DNA from: Variovorax sp. E3 | Lineage (GTDB): Bacteria > Pseudomonadota > Gammaproteobacteria > Burkholderiales > Burkholderiaceae_C | DNA: 64,000 bases | Reading direction: 5' to 3' | Assembly (NCBI RefSeq): GCF_016082275.1 | Contig: NZ_MOWM01000010.1 | Span: 43,219-107,218, forward strand | Part shown: positions 38,151-47,299 of the stretch, one piece after another | Layout of the letters: each line of letters opens with the position of its first letter | How positions within the stretch are numbered: position 1 is the stretch's first letter | The notes under the pieces: model-generated | Seen by the model: the letters and a program-made list of their open reading frames with translations, nothing else | Told to the model about the DNA's origin: nothing | The model's database searches: none | Translations under genes and position numbers: made by a program

Positions 38151-39644
38151 CTAGAGGGAGGTCTCGCGCCACACCACGTGCTTGGCTTCCTGGAAGGCAC
38201 GCAGCCCTGGCAGCCCGAGTTCGCGGCCGATGCCGCTCTTGCCGAAGCCGCCCCAGCCGACTTCGGGAAAGACGAGCTGCGGCGTGTCGAGCCAGACGAT
38301 GCCGGCGCGCAGGCCGGCCTCGAAGCGCCGCGCCTGGGCCTTGTCCTCGGTGACGACGGTGGCGGCCAGGCCGTACTCGGTGTCGTTGGCCATGGCCAGC
38401 GCGGCCTCGTCGGTGTCGAAGGGGCGCACGCAGGCGATGGGGCCGAACACTTCGTCGCGCCACAGCGGGTGATCGGTCGGCACGTCCCTGAAGATGGTGG
38501 GCTGCACGAAGTAGCCTTCGCCGGTCGTTTCGGGCGCGGCGCCGCCGGCCACCAGTGCAAGGCCGTCTCGCACGGCGATGGCGATGGCCGTCACCACCTT
38601 GTCCTTCTGGCCTTGCGAGATCAATGGGCCGTACTGGCCGGTGCCCGAGTCGGGCGTGCCAACGGGTTGCAGCGCCTCGACCGTGGCAACGAACAGGTCC
38701 ATGAAGCGCTCGTAGAGCCGGCGCTGCACCAGGATGCGCGCGGTGGCCGAGCACATCTGCCCCGCATTGGTGAACACGCCGGCCACCGCGAGGTCGACCG
38801 CCGAATGCAGGTCCGCGCTGTCGCACACGATCAGCGGCGACTTGCCGCCCAGCTCGAGCGTCACGCGCCCGATGCGCTCCGCCGCGGCATGCGCCACGGC
38901 GCGGCCGGTGACGGTGCTGCCGGTGAAGGAGATCTTCTCGACATCGGGCGCGCTGACCAGCTCCTGGCCCACGCTGCGCGCGCCGAACACCCAGTTCGCC
39001 ACGCCGGGCGGCAGGCCGGCTTCGAGGAACAGCTCCGCCATGGCCAGCTCGGGCAGCGGCGCCAGCTCCGAAGGCTTCACCACCACCGTGCAACCGGCGG
39101 CCAGCGCGGGCGCGATCTTCCACGCCGCCGTGACGAGCGGAAAGTTCCAGGGCAGCACCAGCACCGCCACGCCGCAGGATTCGTAGCGGCGCACCGCGCG
39201 GTATTCGCCGGCGGGCAACTGCAGCGCTTCTTCGTCGAAGTCGGGCCACTCGCACAGCCCTGCGTAGTAGCGGAAGGTGGCCACCGCGTCGGCCACGTCG
39301 GCCTGGGCCTCGGCCCGCGGCTTGCCGTTGCTCAGCTGCTGCAGGCGCACCAGCTCGTCCTGCCTTGCCTCCATGGCATTGGCCACGCGGGCCAGCAACT
39401 TGCAGCGTTCGGCGGCGGGCGTGGCGCGCCACGGCTTCAGCGCGGCGCGCGCGGCATCGAGCGCGTCGCGCACCTGCCTGTTGGAGGCCGCGGCAAAACG
39501 CGCCACCACCTGGCCCGTGGCCGGGTTGCGCACCTGGATGAATTCGCCCGAGCCTTCGACGGTCTCGTTGTGGATGACGCCGCCCGGCAGTTCGGTGGGC
39601 GCATCGCAGGGCAGGCGCGACAGCAGTTTGTCGAGGGCGCTCAT
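38151..39644 (-). CDS. NAD(P)-dependent aldehyde dehydrogenase
   Basis: 497 aa ALDH-superfamily enzyme. Seen: VLPWNFPLVTAAWKIAPALAAGCTVVVKPSE, FTGSTVTGRAVAHAAAERIGRVTLELGGKSPLIV with the general-base Glu, NAGQMCSATARILVQ with the catalytic Cys, and EVFGPIACVRPFDTDEAALAMANDTEYGLAATVVTED near the end. It resembles betaine/aminoaldehyde dehydrogenases. Stop of the upstream ureohydrolase overlaps its start by four bases. Together these suggest oxidation of an aldehyde derived from a diamine or amino-acid compound. Confidence 0.93.
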   Translation of the reverse strand: MSALDKLLSRLPCDAPTELPGGVIHNETVEGSGEFIQVRNPATGQVVARFAAASNRQVRDALDAARAALKPWRATPAAERCKLLARVANAMEARQDELVRLQQLSNGKPRAEAQADVADAVATFRYYAGLCEWPDFDEEALQLPAGEYRAVRRYESCGVAVLVLPWNFPLVTAAWKIAPALAAGCTVVVKPSELAPLPELAMAELFLEAGLPPGVANWVFGARSVGQELVSAPDVEKISFTGSTVTGRAVAHAAAERIGRVTLELGGKSPLIVCDSADLHSAVDLAVAGVFTNAGQMCSATARILVQRRLYERFMDLFVATVEALQPVGTPDSGTGQYGPLISQGQKDKVVTAIAIAVRDGLALVAGGAAPETTGEGYFVQPTIFRDVPTDHPLWRDEVFGPIACVRPFDTDEAALAMANDTEYGLAATVVTEDKAQARRFEAGLRAGIVWLDTPQLVFPEVGWGGFGKSGIGRELGLPGLRAFQEAKHVVWRETSL

Positions 39645-40554
39645 TTGCGGTACCTCACGCCCGGCAGCACGCAGAGCATTTCGAACGCCAGGTTGGCGCC
39701 CAGCAGCGCGGTGGCGCCCGACGCGTCGTACTGCGGGCTCACCTCGACCAGGTCGGCGCCGACGAGGTTCAGGCCGCGGCAGCCGCGAATGATTTCAAGG
39801 CCTTGTGGCACTGTGAGCCCCGCGATCTCCGGCGTGCCCGTGCCCGGCGCGAAGGCCGGGTCGAGGCCGTCGATGTCGAAGCTCAGGTAGACCGGCGCGT
39901 CGCCGATGCGACTGCGCACCTCGTCCATCAGCGGTGCCAGTGAAACATTCCAGCATTCTTCCGCCTGCACGACACGGAAACCACGTTTGCGGCTCCAGTC
40001 GAAATCTTCGGCGGTGTATCCGGTGCCGCGCAGTCCGATCTGCGTCACGCGGTCGCAGTCGAGCAGGCCCTCTTCGGCCGCGCGGCGAAACGGCGTGCCG
40101 TGCGCGATCTTCTCGCCGAACATGGTGTCGTTGCGTCCGAGTGCGCGTCGACATGCACCAGCGCCATCGGGCCGTGCCTGCGTGCGAGGGCGCGCAGGAT
40201 GGGCAGCGTCACCGTGTGGTCGCCGCCCAGGCTGATGGGGATGCAGCGGCTGTCGACGATGCGGTCGTAGGCCTCCTCGATGCGGCGGATCGAGTCGAGC
40301 AGGTTGTAGGGGTTGGTGGCCACGTCGCCGATGTCGCCCACGTTCAGCGAGTCGAACGGGGCGGCGCGCGTGGCCATGTTGTAGGGCCGCAGCAGCACCG
40401 ATTCGGCGCGGATGGCACGCGGGCCGAACCTGGCGCCCGTGCGGTTCGAGGTACCCAGGTCGAAGGGCACGCCGACGAAGCAGGCGTCCAGGCCCAGCGG
40501 GTCGGCGGCGTAGGGCAGCCGCATCATCGTCGCGATGCCGCCGAAGCGGGGCAT
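39641..40554 (-). CDS. Agmatinase/guanidino-acid ureohydrolase family (frameshifted)
   Basis: 304 aa after repair; binuclear-manganese ureohydrolase hydrolysing a guanidino group to urea plus amine. Metal ligands are seen in SLGGDHTVTLP, HVDAHSDA and LSFDIDGLDPAFAPGTGTPE. A base is missing at about 40133, immediately after the second metal motif: frame one reads DAHSDATTPC, the next frame NDTMFGEKIAHGTPFRRAAEEG, and adding one C makes DAHSDANDTMFGEKIAHGTPF. The alternative substrates guanidinobutyrate, guanidinopropionate or agmatine cannot be separated by eye. First gene of the operon, divergent from a LysR gene. Confidence 0.87.
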
Positions 40555-40772
40555 GGCGTTGCCGCTGGCCGGCTGGTTGAGAGCGGGTGTGTTTTTGTGT
40601 TTGTCTCTGTGTCCATCGCTTCATCGTAGGGCGGGGACACGCCGGGAAAAACAGCGTTGCGCAGATGTTTACTTCGATGTCGCACGATGTACTGCGCGGC
40701 GCGTTGAATGCTTTTAGACTCCCGTCCTTTCTTGTTTCCGGGCCGCCACTTTCACCGCTGCCGTTCACGCGA

Positions 40773-41696
40773 ATGCTTACCAATCTTTCAGATCTGGACC
40801 TGCGGCTGATCAGGGTTTTCCTGGCGGTGGTGGACGCGCGCGGCATCTCGATCGCGCAGTCGACGCTGAATGTCGGGCAGTCGACATTGAGTGCGCAGCT
40901 CTCCACGCTCGAGGTGCGGCTGGGCTACCGCCTGTGCGAGCGCGGCCGTGGCGGCTTCCGCCTCACGGTGAAGGGCGAGCGCTTCGAGCGCGCGGCGCGC
41001 CAGCTGATGGCGACCGTGGGCGGCTTCTGCCTGCAGGCGCGCGACATCGACAAGGAACTGGTGGGTACCCTGACCATCGGCATGGTCGACCACACGCCGC
41101 CCGACCAGCAGGCGCGGCTGAGCAGGGCCATTGCGCGCTTTCGCACGCGCGACGAGAACGTGCAGTTCTCGATCTTCCTGCGCACGCCGGAGCAGATCGA
41201 GCGCGAAATCTTGAGCGGCGCGCTCGACGTGGCGGTCGGCTACTTCTGGCACCGCGTGCCTTCGCTCGACTACACCGAGCTGTTCGTCGAAGAGCAGGTG
41301 GCGTACTGCGGGCGCGAGCATCCGCTGTTCGAGCGCGCGGGCAGCATCGCGGTGGAAGAAGCCATCTCGCACGAGTGGGTGGGGCGCAGCTATCCGGTGA
41401 TCGAAGCGAACGCGCGCGCCATCACGGGCGGCATCGGCGCCATGGCCGACAACATGGAGGCGGTCGCGATCTTCCTGCTCTCGGGCCGCTACCTCGGCTA
41501 CCTGCCCGCGGCCACGGCTGCCTCGTTCGTTGCCATGGGGCTGCTGCGGCCGCTCAATGCGGCGGAGCTGAAGTACGAGGTGCCGATACAGCTCGTCTTG
41601 CAGCGCACCGCACGCAGGAGCGACATCGTGGCCGCGTTCCTCGACGACCTGAGTCAAGAAAAGCAGAAGCCGCTGGCCCTCGCGGCCGCGCGCTGA
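40773..41696 (+). CDS. LysR-family transcriptional regulator
   Basis: 307 aa from ATG 40773. The DNA-binding domain reads LTNLSDLDLRLIRVFLAVVDARGISIAQSTLNVGQSTLSAQLSTLEVRLGYRLCERGRGGFRLTVKGE. The upstream in-frame leader to 40587 is Cys/Phe-rich and discarded. Effector domain: LVGTLTIGMVDHTPPDQQARLSRAIARF and FVEEQVAYCGREHPLFERA. It is divergent from the ureohydrolase operon, which is its probable target. The GT-rich 218-base gap should hold its operator, although I could not fix a single symmetric site. Confidence 0.92.
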   Translation: MLTNLSDLDLRLIRVFLAVVDARGISIAQSTLNVGQSTLSAQLSTLEVRLGYRLCERGRGGFRLTVKGERFERAARQLMATVGGFCLQARDIDKELVGTLTIGMVDHTPPDQQARLSRAIARFRTRDENVQFSIFLRTPEQIEREILSGALDVAVGYFWHRVPSLDYTELFVEEQVAYCGREHPLFERAGSIAVEEAISHEWVGRSYPVIEANARAITGGIGAMADNMEAVAIFLLSGRYLGYLPAATAASFVAMGLLRPLNAAELKYEVPIQLVLQRTARRSDIVAAFLDDLSQEKQKPLALAAAR

Positions 41697-41894
41697 CACC
41701 ACGCACACAGCGTTTGCCGCGCGCACGCGTGCCCGTCAAAGGGTAATCCCGTGCATCGCATCGATGAATGTCGATGTTCGCTTTCCGTGTCCGCTCTTCA
41801 ACGCGCGGGGCCTTCCTCATATCTTTCCTCCACCGCCGGGATCCCCACGGCGTGGAGACGACAAATGACACCGACCCCCCAAAAAAGCAGCCTC

Positions 41895-43262
41895 ATGAAG
41901 CTCAACAGGATCGCGGCCGCCGCCGCATGCGCATTGCTCGCGACATCGGGCTTCGCGCTCGACGCGCAAGACCTGGGCGGCGCGCTCACGCCCGCGGGCG
42001 CCGAGAAAGCCGGCAACGCCGACGGCTCCATTCCCGCCTACGCGGGCCCCGTGGCCGCACCGGCCGGCTGGAGCTTCGGCAAGCCGCGCGGCGACTACTT
42101 CGCGCACAAGGACGACAAGTCCCTGGCCAGCATCGATGCATCGAACGCCGACAAGTACGCCGCGCAACTGAGCCCCGGCCAGCTCGCGCTGCTGAAGGGG
42201 CTCAAGGGCTATCGCATGGACGTGTTTCCTACGCGGCGCACCTGCGCGCAGCCTGACTTCGTGAGCCAGGCGACGCGCAAGAATGCGGCGGGTGCCGCGT
42301 CGATGGCCGCCGACGGATGGAGCGTGAAGCAGGCGCTGCTGCCGGGCGTGCCGTTCCCGGTGCCCAAGTCGGGCGTGGAGGTGCTGTGGAACTTCAAGCT
42401 GCGCTATCGCGGCGTGGGCACCGAGTACACCAACGGCGTGACCGCCGTTTCGCCGCGCCCCGGCGCGAGCGAATGGATCGAGGCGAGCTGGCAGCAACTG
42501 CAGTACTTTCCGTGGGGCTCGAGCCGCGCGACGGGCCAGCCCCAGCCGCTGACCATCGAAGCACAGCAGATGTTCAGCTACAAGACGCCCGCCGCGCTGG
42601 CCGGCCAGGGGCTGGTGGCGACGGGCTACACCAGCGACCGCGAGACCGAGGTTTTCTACTACTTTCCCGGCCAGCGCCGCGTGCGCCGCATGCCCTCGTA
42701 TTCATACGACGCGCCGCAGATCGGCTTCGAGAACCAGTACACGATTGACCAGAGCTCCATGTTCACCGGTCCGCCCGACCGCTATGACTGGAAGCTCGCG
42801 GGCAAGCGCGAGATGCTCGTGCCGTACAACAACTTCGCGCTCTACAGCCGCATCGCGAACCTGCACGACGTGGCGCAGCCCGAGTTCGTGAACGCCGACA
42901 AGCGTCGCTACGAGAAGCACCGCGTGTGGGTGGTCGAGGGCACGCTCAAGCCGGGGCTGCGGCATGCGTCGCCCAAGCGCGTCTTCTACTTCGACGAGGA
43001 CAGCTGGATCATGCTGCTCGCCGAAGACTACGACGCACAGAACAAGCTCTGGAAGTTCCGCGAGAGCTATCCGATCCCCGTGTACGAAACCGGCAGCTGC
43101 GACTTCTACCCGTTCGCGCAGTACGACCTGATCGCCGGGCGCTACCTGGCCGACATGCTGCCCGTGAAGTCGGAGATCAAGTGGTTCGTGGAAAGCGACG
43201 AGGCGCGCTTCAAGCAGAGCTACTACACCGCCGACAACCTGCGCGCCCTGAGCGAACGCTGA
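41895..43262 (+). CDS. DUF1329 outer-membrane-associated protein
   Basis: 455 aa exported protein. ATG 41895 gives MKLNRIAAAAACALLATSGFA, a clean signal peptide; further in-frame ATGs upstream (41865) are less likely. DUF1329 features: LTPAGAEKAGNADGSIPAYAGP, LQYFPWGSSRATGQPQPLTIEAQQMF, FYYFPGQRRVRRMPSYSYDAPQIG, and YRYEKHRVWVVEGTLKPGLRH. These proteins share the LolA/LolB-like lipid-binding fold and are usually coded beside DUF1302, RND and YCF48 genes, as here. The likely role is moving hydrophobic molecules through the periplasm. Confidence 0.9.
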   Translation: MKLNRIAAAAACALLATSGFALDAQDLGGALTPAGAEKAGNADGSIPAYAGPVAAPAGWSFGKPRGDYFAHKDDKSLASIDASNADKYAAQLSPGQLALLKGLKGYRMDVFPTRRTCAQPDFVSQATRKNAAGAASMAADGWSVKQALLPGVPFPVPKSGVEVLWNFKLRYRGVGTEYTNGVTAVSPRPGASEWIEASWQQLQYFPWGSSRATGQPQPLTIEAQQMFSYKTPAALAGQGLVATGYTSDRETEVFYYFPGQRRVRRMPSYSYDAPQIGFENQYTIDQSSMFTGPPDRYDWKLAGKREMLVPYNNFALYSRIANLHDVAQPEFVNADKRRYEKHRVWVVEGTLKPGLRHASPKRVFYFDEDSWIMLLAEDYDAQNKLWKFRESYPIPVYETGSCDFYPFAQYDLIAGRYLADMLPVKSEIKWFVESDEARFKQSYYTADNLRALSER

Positions 43263-43274
43263 ACGGAGGCCGCC

Positions 43275-44921
43275 ATGACGATCACTTTCAAGGCGCGGGC
43301 CTTTGCCGCCGCGCTGACCGCCTGCGCCGCCAGCGCGCACGCCGTCACCTTCGAGACCGAGAACCTCTCGGGCAGCTTCGACTCGACCATCAGCGCCGGC
43401 TTCGGCGTGCGCACCCAGAGCCCCGGCGCGGGCACGGTGCTCAGCGGCGCGACCGGCGTCGGCGCGCCGATGGGCACGCTCGCCGTGACTTCGGGCTACG
43501 GCGACCAGGGCAACCTGAACTACGGGCGCGGCGACTTCTTCACCGCCTACCTCAAGGGAAGCCACGAGTTGCTGCTGCAGCTGCCCGACGGCATCCGCGC
43601 CATGGCGCGCGTGAGCTGGCTTCGCGACTTCGCGGCCACCAACACCACGGGCTACACCAGCGCCGGCACGCCGCCGTACCTCACGCTGAACGGCGGGCTC
43701 ACATCGGACGCGCGCGACGACCTGCGCTTCAAGGCGCGCGTGCTCGACCTGTGGGTCAGCAAGACCTTCACCCTCGGCGACCAGCAGGCGCGGGTGCGGG
43801 TGGGCAACCAGGTCGTCTCGTGGGGCGAGAGCCTGTTCATTCCGGGCGGCATCAACGCCACGAACGCGCTGGACCTCATGCGGCTGTCGCAGCCCGGAAC
43901 GCAGCTGAAGGAGGCGGTGCTGCCCGCGCCGATGATCAGCTTCGCCTCGGGCCTGGGCCACGGCATGAACGTCGAGGGCTACGTGCAGGCCGCGTGGAAC
44001 GAAAACTACTTTCCGCCCACCGGCAGCTACTGGTCGGCCTCCAACGGCCTGGGCAAGGGCCACCAGCAGTACGGCATTGCCGACGTGAAGGCGCGCAACG
44101 CGGGGCAATGGGGCCTTGCGCTGAAGATGCAGCCCGAGAGCACCAGCCTGAACTTCGGCCTGTACACGATCAACTACCACGACAAGTCGCCGCAGCTGCG
44201 GCTCGACCAGAGCAGCCTGGCGCCCAGCTTCGTGTACCCGGAGAACCGGCGCATGTACGGCGCCAGCGTGAACCTGCCGCTGGGCGACTGGGCGATCGGC
44301 TCGGAGCTGTCTTACCGGCCCCGGGAGGCGGTGGCGTTGAACCCCGCCGTGTCCGGGTGCGCGAGCCAGGGCGGCAACTGCTGGGTCGACCAGAAGCGCT
44401 ATCAGTGGGCCCTGACGGGCACGCTGAACCTGCAGCCCAGCGGCACGGGCCGCGAGGTGCTGCAACTGCTGGGCGCCTCCAGCGGCACGCTGCTGGTCGA
44501 GGCCGTGGCCATCCGCTTCCCGGGCCTGAAGAGCAGCTACGGCGGCGACCCCGTCGCGGCGGGCGGCTACGGCTGGGGCCAACTGACCGACCCCACGGCC
44601 GCGCCGATGGCCAAGGGCTCGCGCAACTCGTGGGGCTACAACCTGGACTTCAGCTGGACCTACGACGGCTCGCTGATTCCGGGCTGGCAGGTGATTCCCG
44701 AGATCTACTATTTCCAGGCGGTGAGCGGCAACACGCCGACGAGCGCGGGCACGTTCATGAAGGGCGCCAAGTCGGCGAACCTCACGGTGTCGTTCGTGCA
44801 GAACCCGGCGAAGTGGCAGTTCGGCGTCAACTACGCCAAGTTCTGGGGCGGCGACAGCGTGTTCCAGCAGCCGTACCGCAACCGCGATTTCGTGGGCATG
44901 TATGCCTCCCGCAACTTCTAG
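43275..44921 (+). CDS. DUF1302 outer-membrane beta-barrel protein
   Basis: 548 aa. N-terminal signal MTITFKARAFAAALTACAASAHA, then VTFETENLSGSFDSTISAGFGVRTQS. Later alternate amphipathic strands (VRVGNQVVSWGESLFIPGGINATNALDLMRLSQPGTQLKE) and a terminal strand ending GMYASRNF with an aromatic last residue suit an outer-membrane barrel. It starts 12 bases after DUF1329 and 12 bases before the RND gene. Function in the family is unsettled; a channel or transenvelope port for hydrophobic compounds is plausible. Confidence 0.9.
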   Translation: MTITFKARAFAAALTACAASAHAVTFETENLSGSFDSTISAGFGVRTQSPGAGTVLSGATGVGAPMGTLAVTSGYGDQGNLNYGRGDFFTAYLKGSHELLLQLPDGIRAMARVSWLRDFAATNTTGYTSAGTPPYLTLNGGLTSDARDDLRFKARVLDLWVSKTFTLGDQQARVRVGNQVVSWGESLFIPGGINATNALDLMRLSQPGTQLKEAVLPAPMISFASGLGHGMNVEGYVQAAWNENYFPPTGSYWSASNGLGKGHQQYGIADVKARNAGQWGLALKMQPESTSLNFGLYTINYHDKSPQLRLDQSSLAPSFVYPENRRMYGASVNLPLGDWAIGSELSYRPREAVALNPAVSGCASQGGNCWVDQKRYQWALTGTLNLQPSGTGREVLQLLGASSGTLLVEAVAIRFPGLKSSYGGDPVAAGGYGWGQLTDPTAAPMAKGSRNSWGYNLDFSWTYDGSLIPGWQVIPEIYYFQAVSGNTPTSAGTFMKGAKSANLTVSFVQNPAKWQFGVNYAKFWGGDSVFQQPYRNRDFVGMYASRNF

Positions 44922-44933
44922 GCCGGCGCTGCA

Positions 44934-47291
44934 ATGATCATTTCCCTTCGCGGGCTGGAGGCGTGGGTCTTCAAGCTGCGCCTTCCCGTGCTGGCCGCCT
45001 ATGCGGTGCTCACGCTGTTCCTCGGCTGCTTCGCGCTCCAGTTGCGCATGGACGCGGGCTTCGAGAAGCAGATGCCGCAGCAGCACGAGTACATCGCCAC
45101 CTTCAAGAAGTACCGCGACGACCTGCTGGGCGCCAACCGGCTCACGGTCGTGGTGCGGGCCCGCAAGGGCGTCATCTGGACGGCCGAGGGCCTGCGGCGC
45201 GTGCATGACGTGACGCAGGCGGTGTCGGTGCTGCCTTTCGTCTCGCGCGGTTCGGTGCAGTCGCTGTGGACGCCGAACACCTACGTCAACGAAATCACCG
45301 AAGACGGCTTTCGCGCCGACCCGGTCATACCCGGCACGGTGACGCCCGACAAGCTGGACGACCGCGTCATCGGCGACATCGCGCGCAGCACGCGGCAGGG
45401 CGGCTACGTCGGCCTGCTGGTGTCGCGCAACGAGAGCGGCGCGATGGTCACGGCCGAGCTCGAAGAGCGCGGGCCCGACGGCCAGCAGATCGACTACGTG
45501 AAGTTCAACCGCCTGCTCGAGGAGCAACTGCGCGCGCGCTTCGAGGACACCGGCTTCGAGGTGCAGATCATCGGCTTCGCCAAGCAGATCGGCGACGTGG
45601 CCGAGGGCGCTTCGGCGGTGCTGCTCTATTGCCTCGTGGCGATGCTGCTCACGGCGGGCGCGGTGTACTGGTACTGCCGCTCGGCGCGCTTCACGGCGCT
45701 GGTGATCTTCTGCTCGCTGGTGTCGCTGGTGTGGCAGTTCGGCGCGCTGCACCTGATGGGCTTCGGGCTCGACCCGATGGCGGTGCTGGTGCCGTTCCTG
45801 GTGTTCGCCATCGGCGTGTCGCACGGCGTGCAGCAGATCAACTTCATCGTGCGCGAGATCTGCGCGGGCCACTCCAGCGACGAGGCCGCGCGGGCCAGCT
45901 TTCGCGACCTGCTGCTGCCCGGCACGCTGGCGCTGGTGACGGCGTTCGTATCGTTCGTGACGCTGGTGCTGATCCCGATTCCGATGGTGCGCGAACTGGC
46001 CATCACGGCGTCGCTCGGCGTGGCGTTCAAGATCGCGACCAACCTCGTGATGCTGCCGCTGGCGGCGTCGTACCTGCGCGTGGACGCGGCCTATGCCGAA
46101 GCCGCCATGCGCCGCAACGCGCAGCGCGGCCGCTGGCTGCGCTCGCTGGCGCGCGTGGCGCGGCCGGTGCCCGCGCTGCTCACGCTGGGGGTTGTGGCGA
46201 TGATCTTTGCAGCCAGCGCCTGGCAGAGCAGGGACCGCGTGGTCGGCACGCTGCAGGCCGGCGCGCCCGAACTGCGCGAAAGCGCGCGCTTCAACACCGA
46301 CGCCACGTCGATTGCCGCGAATTTCGACACCGGGCTCGACTGGCTCACCGTGGTGTTCGAGGCACCGGCCGACTCCTGCGGCAACGTGAAGATCGGCTGG
46401 TACCAGGACCGCTTCGTGCGCCGCATGGCGACCACGCCGGGCGTGACCTCGGTCGAGTCCTATGCAGGGCGGCTGCGGCAATACAACGAGGGCTACAACG
46501 AAGGCAACCCGAAGATGTCGGTGGTGCCGCTCGACGCGGCCAACTACGCCGCCCTGAGCACCGAGATCGGCCGCCTGCCCGGCATGATGCGCAAGGACTG
46601 CAGCATGACGGCCGTGCACCTGTTCCTGGCCGACCACAAGGCCACGACGATCCAGGGCGTGGTGGACGCGGCCAAGGCGTTTCGCGCGAGCGACCGCGAG
46701 GAGGGCGTCTCGGTGCGGCTCGCGGCCGGCAACGCGGGCGTGCTGGCCGCCATCAACGAAGAGGTCGAGCACAGCGAACTGCCGATGATGCTGTACGTCT
46801 ACGCCACCATCGCGCTGCTGGTGCTGGTGGTGTACCGCGACATTCGCGCGGTGGTGGCTTGCTGCCTGCCGCTGACGGTGAGCACCTTCATCGGCTACTG
46901 GTTCATGAAGGAACAGCAGATCGGCCTGACCGTGGCCACCTTGCCCGTGATGGTGCTGGCGGTGGGCATCGGCGTCGACTATGCGTTCTACATCTACAGC
47001 CGGCTGCAGCTGAACCGCGCGCAGGGGCAGGGCATGGCCGCCGCGCTGGAGAACGCGATCGTCGAGGTCGGCGCTGCCACCATCTTCACGGCCATCACGC
47101 TGGCGGTGGGCGTGGCGACATGGTCGTTCTCGGCGCTGAAGTTCCAGGCCGACATGGGCAAGCTGCTCGCCTTCATGTTCATGGTGAACATGGTGATGGC
47201 GATGACCGCGCTGCCCGCGCTCGCGCTGTGGCTCGAGAAGATCTTTCCGCGCAGGACGCCGGTGCGTGCCCTGGGCGTCATCACGCATTGA
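44934..47291 (+). CDS. RND-family (MMPL-type) transporter
   Basis: 785 aa inner-membrane protein with about 12 transmembrane segments in two repeats, each with a large periplasmic loop. First helix LPVLAAYAVLTLFLGCFALQL. In the fourth-helix region of each half: FLVFAIGVSHGVQQINFIV and VMVLAVGIGVDYAFYIYSRLQ, the latter with the proton-relay GxDY motif. Such SSD-like/HpnN-like proteins work with DUF1329/DUF1302. The preceding gene ends 12 bases before, and YCF48 begins 8 bases after. Confidence 0.92.
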   Translation: MIISLRGLEAWVFKLRLPVLAAYAVLTLFLGCFALQLRMDAGFEKQMPQQHEYIATFKKYRDDLLGANRLTVVVRARKGVIWTAEGLRRVHDVTQAVSVLPFVSRGSVQSLWTPNTYVNEITEDGFRADPVIPGTVTPDKLDDRVIGDIARSTRQGGYVGLLVSRNESGAMVTAELEERGPDGQQIDYVKFNRLLEEQLRARFEDTGFEVQIIGFAKQIGDVAEGASAVLLYCLVAMLLTAGAVYWYCRSARFTALVIFCSLVSLVWQFGALHLMGFGLDPMAVLVPFLVFAIGVSHGVQQINFIVREICAGHSSDEAARASFRDLLLPGTLALVTAFVSFVTLVLIPIPMVRELAITASLGVAFKIATNLVMLPLAASYLRVDAAYAEAAMRRNAQRGRWLRSLARVARPVPALLTLGVVAMIFAASAWQSRDRVVGTLQAGAPELRESARFNTDATSIAANFDTGLDWLTVVFEAPADSCGNVKIGWYQDRFVRRMATTPGVTSVESYAGRLRQYNEGYNEGNPKMSVVPLDAANYAALSTEIGRLPGMMRKDCSMTAVHLFLADHKATTIQGVVDAAKAFRASDREEGVSVRLAAGNAGVLAAINEEVEHSELPMMLYVYATIALLVLVVYRDIRAVVACCLPLTVSTFIGYWFMKEQQIGLTVATLPVMVLAVGIGVDYAFYIYSRLQLNRAQGQGMAAALENAIVEVGAATIFTAITLAVGVATWSFSALKFQADMGKLLAFMFMVNMVMAMTALPALALWLEKIFPRRTPVRALGVITH

Positions 47292-47299
47292 GGACCCCG

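Noticed and set aside
42702..47288. A 1,528-codon open frame on the minus strand
   Set aside because: It lies opposite the DUF1329, DUF1302 and RND genes, is full of His, Arg and Gln, and matches no protein family. It is a shadow frame caused by third-position GC.
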